From positions 7,615 through 14,442 of the forward strand of contig MGTN01000037.1 of NCBI GenBank assembly GCA_001799475.1: 6,828 nt of DNA. The letters run 5' to 3'. Position numbers and translations under genes: made by a program. This DNA comes from Desulfovibrionales bacterium GWA2_65_9 (GTDB taxonomy: Bacteria; Desulfobacterota; Desulfovibrionia; Desulfovibrionales; Desulfovibrionaceae). Under the pieces are notes generated by a model. That model had not been told where the DNA came from. It did not search any database and saw nothing but the letters and a program-made list of their open reading frames with translations. Of this stretch, positions 1-5,354 are shown piece after piece (the stretch's first letter is position 1; every line of letters begins with the position of its first letter).

Positions 1-1288
1 GGGCCGTGACGCCAGCCAGCTTCAGCGTCTCCACATTGAGGCGGCCCTGGCCAACCACGTCGAGCAGATAGGCCAGGGGCAGGTCGCCCGCCAGCAGGGG
101 CTTGCCCGTGGCATTGGCGTTCAGCGCGCTGGCGTAGGCGTCCGCGTCCAGGCGGTCGGCCGCGAGGTCGAAATCCAGGCCCGGCCTGTCGCCAAAGCCC
201 AGGCGCACCTTGCCCCGGAGGCGCGAGACGTCGAGCTTAAGCCCGTCGCTGCGGAAGGTCAGCTCGTCCTCGTTGGCGAAGAGCTCGACCGGGCCTTCGG
301 CGCTGTTGAGCACCCCCTGGGACTCCGCCGGGAGGGCGTTGGGGAAATAGGCATTGATGACCCCGCGCGGGCTCACGCGCGTGGCCAAGACCCGGCCGCG
401 CATCTCGAAGCGGTCCAGGAAGTCGACGAAGGTCAGCTCGCCCGCGAGGTCTGCGCCCAGGACCTTGATGCGCAGCCCGGACAGGTGCAGGCTGCGCTCG
501 TCATCCACCAGCTTCACGCTGGCGGCCACCTCGGCCCAGGGAGACTTCTCCGGCAGGAAGGTGCCGCCCACGACCCCCTGGGCCACGGTCTCGCTGAACT
601 GGAGACGGCCTTTAGCCTCATTCCAGTGCATCTTGCCCGTGACTTCCAGACGGCTGTCCAGGCCTGGCCTGGGCCAGTAGAAGAAGCAGTTCAGGGCAAA
701 GGCCAGGGGCTGGCCGCTCTCGATGCGGCCGGTGCTCAAGGTGAGGTTCGAGAGCACGTAGGACTGGGCGCGCTTGTCGTCCACCAGGGTGGCCTTGCCG
801 CCGACGATGCGCACGCCCCGGATGACGGCCTTGCGAAAGTGGGTGTCCTGGGCGCCCAGGGCGCTCTCGCCCTCGCGGATGCGCTTGACCAGCGCCTCCC
901 AGTTGCCCAGGCCCGCAGCGTCGATGCGCAGGGACACGTTGGCGTCCTTGAACTCCACCATGTCCAGGGACAACCGGCGCGAAAAGAGCGGAAGGACCCG
1001 GATGCGCGCCGAGAGGGACTCTGCCGTGAGCATGGGCTCCGGGCCGAAGCCGGGCGCATTGCCCAGGGTGATGCCGCGCGCGTACAGCCCCAGCCAGGGG
1101 AACACGCTGACGCCCAGCTCGCCCTCCAGCCTGACCTCCTGGCCTGTGGCGTCCTGCAAGAGCCGGGCGAACTCGGTGCGGAACTCCGGGGTGCTCATGT
1201 AGTGCGACGCCCAAAGGACCACGCCCCCGGTGAGGAGCACGAGCGCGGCCAGTCCGGCCAGGAGGATGAGGATGAGTTTACGGCGCAT
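1..1288 (-). CDS. AsmA-family envelope protein (N-terminal part, cut by window edge)
   Basis: The frame is open from the ATG at 1288 to the left edge: 429 codons with no stop, so the gene continues outside the window. The protein begins MRRK, followed by one hydrophobic segment (about 5-26), fitting an N-terminal inner-membrane anchor with the rest in the periplasm. The next region carries AsmA hallmarks. SVFPWLGLYARGITLGNAPGF (61-81, given with its overlap of the GxL strand before it) corresponds to the family's first conserved block. ARIRVLPLFSRRLSLD (94-109) and LRIDAAGLGNWEAL (120-133) follow. Later parts are strand-rich and repetitive, including LDADAYASAL and GRLNVETLKLAGV, typical of AsmA C-terminal sections. 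Relatives such as AsmA, YhdP and TamB are linked to envelope lipid balance and lipid transport. The exact role here is unknown. The start is chosen from the MRRK-plus-anchor N-terminus, because no good ribosome site is visible. Which AsmA subgroup it belongs to cannot be settled from the visible part. Confidence 0.85.
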   Translation of the reverse strand, partial: MRRKLILILLAGLAALVLLTGGVVLWASHYMSTPEFRTEFARLLQDATGQEVRLEGELGVSVFPWLGLYARGITLGNAPGFGPEPMLTAESLSARIRVLPLFSRRLSLDMVEFKDANVSLRIDAAGLGNWEALVKRIREGESALGAQDTHFRKAVIRGVRIVGGKATLVDDKRAQSYVLSNLTLSTGRIESGQPLAFALNCFFYWPRPGLDSRLEVTGKMHWNEAKGRLQFSETVAQGVVGGTFLPEKSPWAEVAASVKLVDDERSLHLSGLRIKVLGADLAGELTFVDFLDRFEMRGRVLATRVSPRGVINAYFPNALPAESQGVLNSAEGPVELFANEDELTFRSDGLKLDVSRLRGKVRLGFGDRPGLDFDLAADRLDADAYASALNANATGKPLLAGDLPLAYLLDVVGQGRLNVETLKLAGVTA

Positions 1289-1300
1289 GGGCTTCAGCCC
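1289..1300 (-). promoter_or_regulatory. Small GC hairpin abutting the AsmA-like start codon
   Basis: GGGCTGAAGCCC on the minus strand lies directly before the ATG at 1288. It can fold into a 4-bp GC stem with a UGAA loop (a 5-bp perfect inverted repeat at DNA level). It occupies the place where a ribosome binding site would normally sit, and no good one is seen. This might lower translation, but the stem is short and the region GC-rich. Confidence 0.25.
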
Positions 1301-1357
1301 GCCTTGTGCCTCAGCTACGGTTGTCGATTGCGGGACCGGATGGCTGCCCGCACTAGG

Positions 1358-1386
1358 CGTATAGCGGGTTTGCGCCGCCCCGGCAA
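1358..1386 (-). promoter_or_regulatory. Possible weak sigma-70-type promoter before the AsmA-like gene
   Basis: On the minus strand, TTGCCG (1386-1381) and TATACG (1363-1358) each match 4 of 6 consensus bases and are exactly 17 bp apart, in the 139-bp gap between lpxI and the AsmA-like gene. TATACG would be 69 bp upstream of the start codon. The match is modest and could be chance. The rest of the gap shows no clear intrinsic terminator or other gene. Confidence 0.25.
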
Positions 1387-1427
1387 GAACGCCCGGACAA
1401 GGCTCGCTTCAGGGCGCAAAGCTAAAA

Positions 1428-2306
1428 TCAGGTCGCACGCCCGCTTTCGCCGGGGCCGCTCTCGCCGAGTCCGCTTTCATCGGACCCCATCCCGTCAAGT
1501 CCGACAATGGCGATGCCCGCCTTGTCCGCAAAGGCCACGGTGGACTCCAGGTCGAAGAACAGGCTCTTGCCCGCCTCCACGCCCAGGCAGGTGGCCTTGC
1601 CCTGGGCCATCAGCCGCACGGTGTCCAGGCCCACGCTCGGCAGGTCCACGCGCTCCTCCTGGCCGGGCTTGACCACCTTGACCACCACGCAACCGGCCCC
1701 GCCGAGCTCGCAGCCGCGCCGGATGGCCGCGTCCGTGCCTTCCAGCGCCTCCACGGCGGCCACGATGCCCTCACGCAGGATGACGCACTGGCCGATGTCG
1801 AGCCGCCCCAGCTCACGGGCCATGACCGCCCCGGCGCGCAGGTCAGCCCATTCGCGCTCGTCCGGGGCACGCCTGGTGAGCACGCCCGGCGGGGTCATGA
1901 GGCCGGGCGCATAGGCCTGGGGCGGGAGCACAGTGATGCCTTCGGACTCCAGCAGGGCCGTGAAGGCGCTCAGGATGGCGTCGTCGCCCCGGCCCTTGAG
2001 CGAGAACAACAACTTCACGGCGCGCGCGTCGAGGTGCCGGATGTCCATGACCCCCGGCTTGTTGATGGCCCCGGCCATCATGGCCTCTTCGACCTTGTTC
2101 TGCTTGAAGAAGTCCACGAGCTTGGACAGCTGGCCGAGCTTCAGTTCGCAGAAGACGTCGGCCAGGGGATAGACCTCGGGGTTGGTGTGGCCCGCAAACC
2201 CGGCCACCACCAGGCGGTGCCCGGCGTCCTTGACCCCGCGCGCCACCAGCACCGGGAACTGGCGCCCCCCGCTGATGAGTCCGACGACCTTGGCCCCTGC
2301 GCTCAT
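1428..2306 (-). CDS. lpxI: LpxI, UDP-2,3-diacylglucosamine pyrophosphatase
   Basis: LpxI hydrolyses UDP-2,3-diacylglucosamine to lipid X and UMP, the fourth step of lipid A synthesis. It does the job of the unrelated LpxH, but by attack on the other phosphorus. The 292-residue protein has the two-domain layout of the family (formerly DUF1009). The N-terminal domain, about 1-130, carries VGLISGGRQFP, MAGAINKPG and LKGRGDDAILSAF. The C-terminal domain, about 138-275, carries PGVLTRRAPDE, DIGQCVILREGIVAAVEALEGTD and RVDLPSVGLDT. Asp221 in DLPSVG is the probable equivalent of catalytic Asp225 of the Caulobacter enzyme, judged from motif memory. The protein ends in a repetitive Gly/Glu/Ser tail outside the normal domain. 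The ATG has a GGGGGA-type ribosome site 4 nt upstream. It lies 119 bp after lpxA on the same strand. I saw no strong terminator between them, so co-transcription is likely. Confidence 0.95.
   Translation of the reverse strand: MSAGAKVVGLISGGRQFPVLVARGVKDAGHRLVVAGFAGHTNPEVYPLADVFCELKLGQLSKLVDFFKQNKVEEAMMAGAINKPGVMDIRHLDARAVKLLFSLKGRGDDAILSAFTALLESEGITVLPPQAYAPGLMTPPGVLTRRAPDEREWADLRAGAVMARELGRLDIGQCVILREGIVAAVEALEGTDAAIRRGCELGGAGCVVVKVVKPGQEERVDLPSVGLDTVRLMAQGKATCLGVEAGKSLFFDLESTVAFADKAGIAIVGLDGMGSDESGLGESGPGESGRAT
1437..1481 (-). repeat. Coding tandem repeat at the 3' end of lpxI
   Basis: Three imperfect 15-bp units read (D/G)-E-S-G-(L/P/R): DESGL, GESGP and GESGR. They make up most of the last residues of LpxI. 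Most differences between units are in third codon positions or in the variable fifth codon. The tail lies beyond the conserved LpxI domain. Confidence 0.75.
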
Positions 2307-2385
2307 TGATCCCCCTGCGCGGCTGCGGCCTCAGGCAAGGGGCCGCGCGCCCCGGCTCACGTCGTCGCCGCTACTCGTTGCCGCC

Positions 2386-2439
2386 AATCGTCGCCGTCTA
2401 ATCGTCGCCGTCTAATCGTCGCCGTCTAATCGTCGCCGT
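2386..2439 (-). repeat. 14-bp tandem repeat spanning the end of lpxA
   Basis: Unit AGACGGCGACGATT (minus strand). Three identical copies occupy 2386-2399, 2400-2413 and 2414-2427, and a fourth, matching in 12 positions, occupies 2428-2439. The copy at 2428-2439 encodes the last residues of LpxA, and the lpxA stop TAG (2428-2426) is formed at the first unit junction. Two decayed copies of about 13 bp can be recognised further on, at about 2373-2385 and 2360-2372, so the array may once have been longer. The rest lies in the gap before lpxI. Confidence 0.9.
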
Positions 2440-3235
2440 TGGTGCTCTTGCCGGCGTCGCTGGTGATGCCGCGCACCGTGTCGCGCATGAACTCCACCAG
2501 CCGCGCCACCTCGGGCACGCCCGGCAGCTCGTCCAGGGCCTTGGCCAAGGCCTCCTCGCGCATGAGGCCGGAGCGGAAGATGATGCGGTAGGCCTTCTTG
2601 AGAGCCCCGATGGTGGCGCTGGAAAACCCCTTGCGCTTGAGTCCGATCAGGTTCGGGCCGTAGAGCTTGGCCCGGGTGCCCTGGGCCAGCATGTACGGCG
2701 GCACGTCGTTGCTGTAGCCGGAGAGCCCGCCCAGGAAGGCGTACTCGCCGACGCGCGCGAACTGCTGCACTGCGGCCATGCCCGAGACGATGGCATGGTC
2801 GCCGATGTCCACGTGCCCGGCCATGCTCACCGCATTGGCCACGATGACGTGGTCGCCGATGCGGCAGTCGTGGGCCACATGGGCATAGGCCATGAACAGG
2901 CAAAACGAGCCGATGGTCGTCTCGCCCAGGCCCTGGGGCGTGCCCCGGTGCACGGTGACGTACTCGCGGAAATGGTTGCTCTCGCCGATGCGCACCCAGG
3001 TCTCCTCGCCCTTGAAGCCCAGGTGCTGGGGGGCGTCGCCGATGCAGGCGTAGGAGTGGACATGGTTGCCCGGGCCCATGCTCGTGTAGTTCTTGACCTG
3101 GGAGAAGGCGTCGAGGATGGAGCCGTCGCCGATCTCTACCTTTTCTTCGATGACACAGTAGGGGCCGACGATGACGTCGGCTCCGAGCTGGGCGCCCGGA
3201 TGCACCACTGCGGTGGCGTGGATCTGCGTGGGCAC
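2426..3235 (-). CDS. lpxA: LpxA, UDP-N-acetylglucosamine O-acyltransferase
   Basis: LpxA transfers a 3-hydroxyacyl chain from ACP to the 3-OH of UDP-GlcNAc, the first step of lipid A synthesis, in the cytoplasm as a trimer. The 269-residue protein has an N-terminal hexapeptide-repeat beta-helix (about 1-185) and a C-terminal helical domain (about 190-257). The active-site histidines appear as AHVAHDC, with His122 equivalent to catalytic His125 of E. coli and His119 to His122; AGHV gives His141. By motif alignment, the position of E. coli His160 is Gln157 (AVQQF). Gly170 aligns with E. coli Gly173, the acyl-chain ruler, which would allow a long chain (inference). The start is GTG. It shares one base with the fabZ TAG, a purine-rich AAGGGGAAG lies just upstream, and no other in-frame start is nearby. 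The last codons (NGDD-stop) lie in a 14-bp tandem repeat, and the tail after RGI is a polar extension. Confidence 0.97.
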   Translation of the reverse strand: MPTQIHATAVVHPGAQLGADVIVGPYCVIEEKVEIGDGSILDAFSQVKNYTSMGPGNHVHSYACIGDAPQHLGFKGEETWVRIGESNHFREYVTVHRGTPQGLGETTIGSFCLFMAYAHVAHDCRIGDHVIVANAVSMAGHVDIGDHAIVSGMAAVQQFARVGEYAFLGGLSGYSNDVPPYMLAQGTRAKLYGPNLIGLKRKGFSSATIGALKKAYRIIFRSGLMREEALAKALDELPGVPEVARLVEFMRDTVRGITSDAGKSTNGDD

Positions 3236-3717
3236 TACATCTTCCCCTTGTCGACTATGGCTGCGGTGAAGATGCCCTCGGCCACGAGCTCGCCGTCCAC
3301 TGTGGCGCGGCCCTGCATCTTCCAGATGTTCATCTTGCGCCGGACCAGGCTGGCCTCGAGGTTCAGGCGGTCGCCGGGCACCACGGGGCGGCGGAACTTG
3401 GCCGCGTCGATGCCGGTGAACAGAAACAGCTTGTCCGAGGAGTCTATGCCCAGGGTCTTGACCACGAAGATGCCGCCGGCCTGGGCCAGGGCCTCCATGA
3501 TGAGCACGCCGGGCATGATGGGCTGGCCGGGGAAATGCCCCTGGAAGAAGCCCTCGTTCACGGTCACGTTCTTGTAGGCCGTGATGCCCACGCCAGCCTC
3601 GAAGCTGACCACGCGGTCGACCATCAGGAAGGGGTAGCGGTGCGGCAGCATCTCCATGATGCAGCGGACGTCGTCAACGTAGGCGGTGCCGCTGCCTGGG
3701 GTCGGGGCGCTACTCAT
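3235..3717 (-). CDS. fabZ: FabZ, 3-hydroxyacyl-[acyl-carrier-protein] dehydratase
   Basis: FabZ removes water from 3-hydroxyacyl-ACP to give trans-2-enoyl-ACP in fatty acid elongation. It draws on the same (R)-3-hydroxyacyl-ACP pool used by LpxA and LpxD, which explains its place between their genes. The 160-residue protein has a single hot-dog fold. LPHRYPFLMVDRV lies at 24-36, with the central motif GHFPGQPIMPG at 60-70. His61 and Glu75 (in MEALAQAGG) are the catalytic pair, spaced 14 residues apart as in known FabZ enzymes. The N-terminus has about 12 extra low-complexity residues compared with shorter family members. The ATG is supported by a strong AAGGAG 7 nt upstream (3730-3725). The gene overlaps the end of lpxD by 8 bp and the start of lpxA by 1 bp, so translational coupling is likely. 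Confidence 0.98.
   Translation of the reverse strand: MSSAPTPGSGTAYVDDVRCIMEMLPHRYPFLMVDRVVSFEAGVGITAYKNVTVNEGFFQGHFPGQPIMPGVLIMEALAQAGGIFVVKTLGIDSSDKLFLFTGIDAAKFRRPVVPGDRLNLEASLVRRKMNIWKMQGRATVDGELVAEGIFTAAIVDKGKM
3241..3249 (-). promoter_or_regulatory. Ribosome binding site for the GTG start of lpxA
   Basis: AAGGGGAAG on the minus strand, ending 5 nt before the GTG at 3235 and lying within the last codons of fabZ. The nearby ATG at 3240 is out of frame with lpxA, so GTG is the start. Confidence 0.55.
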
Positions 3718-4744
3718 GGCTGTTCTCCTTGGTCTCGTCCTGGCGCTCTTCCAGGGCCTTCTCCAGTCTGCGCACGCGGCGCGCCAGGTCCGGCAGCTTG
3801 GGCAGCGTCAGGGACATCTTGAGATAGGTTGCGATATCCATGGCGGGCGAACCGCCAACCATGGCGCCGGCGGGCAGATCAACGCCCACGCCGGACTGCC
3901 CGGCCACCTGGACGCCGTCGCCCAGGCTGATGTTGTCGCGCAGGGCCGCCTGCCCGGCCATGACAACGCCGTTGCCGAGCTTTGCGCTGCCCGCGATGCC
4001 CACCTGGGCGATGAGCAGGCAGTGCCTGCCGATCTGCACATTGTGGGCGATCTGGACCAGATTGTCGATCTTGGTGCCGTCGCCGATTCTGGTGGCGTCC
4101 AGGGCAGCGCGGTCGATGGTCGTGTTGGCCCCGATCTCCACGTCGCTGCCGACGGACACAACGCCCACCTGCGGGACCTTCACGTGGCCGCCTGGGCTTT
4201 GGGCGTAGCCGTAGCCGTCGCTGCCGAGCACGGCCCCGGCGTGAACGATGGTGCGGTCGCCCAGCACGGTTGCGGCCAGGAGCACACTGTTGGGGTAGAG
4301 GATGCAGTCCCGGCCGAGAACGCAGTCCTCGCCCACGTAGACGCCGGGGAAGAGCGTCGTGCCCTCGCCCAGCGTTGCCCGTGCGCCCACAAAGGCGAAG
4401 GGATACACGGTGACGTTCGGGGCCAGCCGGGCCTCGGGGTGAACAAAGGCCTGGGGGCTCACGCCGCTGAGGCAGCCCTGGGGCCTGGCGAAGAGCGCCA
4501 CCACGCGCGCCCAGTCGAGCTTGACGTTCTTGCTGAGCAGGCAGGTGCGCCCCTCGGAGGCGAACTTCTCCTCGCACAAAACAGCGCCCGCCTGGCTGTG
4601 GGCAAGCTCCGGCAGGTGCTTGCGGTTCAGCAGGGGGGCGAGTTCAGCCGGTCCAGCCAGGGCCAGCGTATTCACTGCGGAGATATCAAGGTCGTGGCCG
4701 GAGAAGGTCAAACCGACCTTCCCGGCCACTTCGGACAAACGCAT
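3710..4744 (-). CDS. lpxD: LpxD, UDP-3-O-(3-hydroxyacyl)glucosamine N-acyltransferase
   Basis: LpxD adds the second 3-hydroxyacyl chain, from hydroxyacyl-ACP, to the 2-amino group of UDP-3-O-acyl-glucosamine. This is the third step of lipid A synthesis, in the cytoplasm. The 344-residue length fits the family (341 in E. coli). An N-terminal uridine-binding domain (about 1-100) is followed by a left-handed beta-helix of hexapeptide repeats (about 101-290), with many I/V-G-x-x-x-x steps such as IGDGTKIDNLVQIAHNVQIG. The catalytic histidine is His234 in QIAHN, equivalent to E. coli His239. The ladder includes LGSDGYGY, a family hallmark. A short charged C-terminal helix (LARRVRRLEKALEE, about 320-333) ends the protein. 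I chose the ATG at 4744 because MRLSEVAGKVGL is the normal N-terminus and a GGAG lies 7 nt upstream. A longer in-frame start at 4894 would overlap skp by 136 bp and adds nothing family-like. Its stop overlaps the fabZ start. Confidence 0.97.
   Translation of the reverse strand: MRLSEVAGKVGLTFSGHDLDISAVNTLALAGPAELAPLLNRKHLPELAHSQAGAVLCEEKFASEGRTCLLSKNVKLDWARVVALFARPQGCLSGVSPQAFVHPEARLAPNVTVYPFAFVGARATLGEGTTLFPGVYVGEDCVLGRDCILYPNSVLLAATVLGDRTIVHAGAVLGSDGYGYAQSPGGHVKVPQVGVVSVGSDVEIGANTTIDRAALDATRIGDGTKIDNLVQIAHNVQIGRHCLLIAQVGIAGSAKLGNGVVMAGQAALRDNISLGDGVQVAGQSGVGVDLPAGAMVGGSPAMDIATYLKMSLTLPKLPDLARRVRRLEKALEERQDETKENSHE
3725..3730 (-). promoter_or_regulatory. Ribosome binding site of fabZ inside lpxD
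   Basis: AAGGAG on the minus strand, 7 nt before the fabZ ATG at 3717, embedded in the last codons of lpxD. It fixes the fabZ start despite the 8-bp overlap. Confidence 0.7.
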
Positions 4745-4751
4745 TGTCAGG

Positions 4752-4755
4752 CTCC
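4752..4755 (-). promoter_or_regulatory. Ribosome binding site deciding the lpxD start
   Basis: GGAG on the minus strand, 7 nt before the ATG at 4744 and just after the skp stop. It supports the 344-residue LpxD over a 394-residue version starting inside skp. Confidence 0.65.
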
Positions 4756-4758
4756 GGC

Positions 4759-5295
4759 TTACTTCTTGGGCCGCTTCTGCCAGGCCTTGTTCAGCTCGAG
4801 AGTCACAACCTTGGTGATGTCGCTGGCAGGCTCGACGTAATAGGTGATGCCCGGCACCTTGGCCAGGAGCAGGGTCACGCCGTTCTTGGCGCAATACTCA
4901 CGCACCACTTCGCCCAGCACCTGCTCGATCTCGGCCAGCTTGCTGTTCTGCTCGCGGCTGACGGCACTCTGGAAGCGGCGCATGTTCTCGGTCAGTTCGA
5001 ATTCCTTGCGCCGAAGATCGCGCTCCTTGTCCTGGCGGGCGTCCGGGGCCAGGCCGAAGGCCTGCTTCTGGAAGTTTTCCTGGAGCTTGATGAATTCCTT
5101 GCGCTCTCTTTCGATCTTGTCGCTCTCAGGCTTCAACTTGGCCTCAAGCTGCTTCAGGGCCTCAGCACCAGGCTCGGAATTCTTCACGGCCTCGTTGGGA
5201 TCAAACGCGGCGAACTTGACCGCTCCGGCCCCGGCGGCAAAGGCCACGGACTGAAGCAGGAAAAGAGCAACGGCAAGGGCCAGAAACTTACGCAT
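4759..5295 (-). CDS. skp: Skp/OmpH-family periplasmic chaperone
   Basis: This is a 178-residue protein of the Skp (OmpH) family. Skp is a trimeric periplasmic chaperone that holds unfolded outer-membrane proteins on their way to BAM. It starts with a clear signal peptide: MRK, a hydrophobic stretch to about residue 17, and a likely cut after AFA at residue 20. A short strand (VKFAAFDPNEAV, 26-37) precedes a long, highly charged helical region (about 45-135) rich in Glu, Lys, Arg and Gln, which would form the coiled-coil tentacles. The C-terminal piece (YCAKNGVTLLLAK, then ITYYVEPASDIT) matches the strand-and-helix end of the trimer core. Sequence identity in this family is low, so the call rests on architecture plus position between bamA and lpxD, its classic location. 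The ATG is supported by a strong ribosome binding site 7 nt upstream. The lpxD start lies 14 bp beyond its stop, so the two are probably co-transcribed. Confidence 0.9.
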   Translation of the reverse strand: MRKFLALAVALFLLQSVAFAAGAGAVKFAAFDPNEAVKNSEPGAEALKQLEAKLKPESDKIERERKEFIKLQENFQKQAFGLAPDARQDKERDLRRKEFELTENMRRFQSAVSREQNSKLAEIEQVLGEVVREYCAKNGVTLLLAKVPGITYYVEPASDITKVVTLELNKAWQKRPKK

Positions 5296-5302
5296 GTAAC
5301 TA

Positions 5303-5309
5303 CTCCTTT
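5303..5309 (-). promoter_or_regulatory. Ribosome binding site of skp
   Basis: AAAGGAG on the minus strand, 7 nt before the ATG at 5295. It is the best Shine-Dalgarno match in the window and lies in the 59-bp, relatively AT-rich gap between bamA and skp. I saw no convincing promoter or terminator in that gap. Confidence 0.8.
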
Positions 5310-5354
5310 CACCAGTTGTTGATAGCTTACAAATCAGTCCACACAGGAAGACCG

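Noticed and set aside
485..1672. 395-residue open frame on the plus strand
   Set aside because: It lies antisense to the AsmA-like gene and lpxI, has no family features, and its composition (Ala, Gly, Arg, Pro, His) is typical of a GC-rich antisense frame.
2317..2348. Inverted repeat GCGCGGC / GCCGCGC upstream of lpxI, considered as a terminator
   Set aside because: The loop is 18 nt, there is no T-run after the stem, and such matches are frequent by chance in GC-rich DNA.
2360..2439. CRISPR-like array
   Set aside because: The copies are directly adjacent without spacers and the unit is only 14 bp, so this is a simple tandem repeat.
2795..3577. 260-residue open frame on the plus strand
   Set aside because: It is antisense to lpxA and fabZ, both secure genes, and shows no recognisable domain.
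3686..4840. 384-residue open frame on the plus strand
   Set aside because: It is antisense to the whole of lpxD and mirrors its hexapeptide-repeat codons. The sense protein is unmistakable.
4745..4894. 50-residue N-terminal extension of LpxD
   Set aside because: It would overlap the skp coding region in another frame, has no similarity to LpxD, and the ATG at 4744 has a well-placed ribosome binding site.
5296..5354. Possible promoter in the bamA-skp gap
   Set aside because: Weak -35-like and -10-like hexamers are present, but their spacing (11 bp) is far too short.
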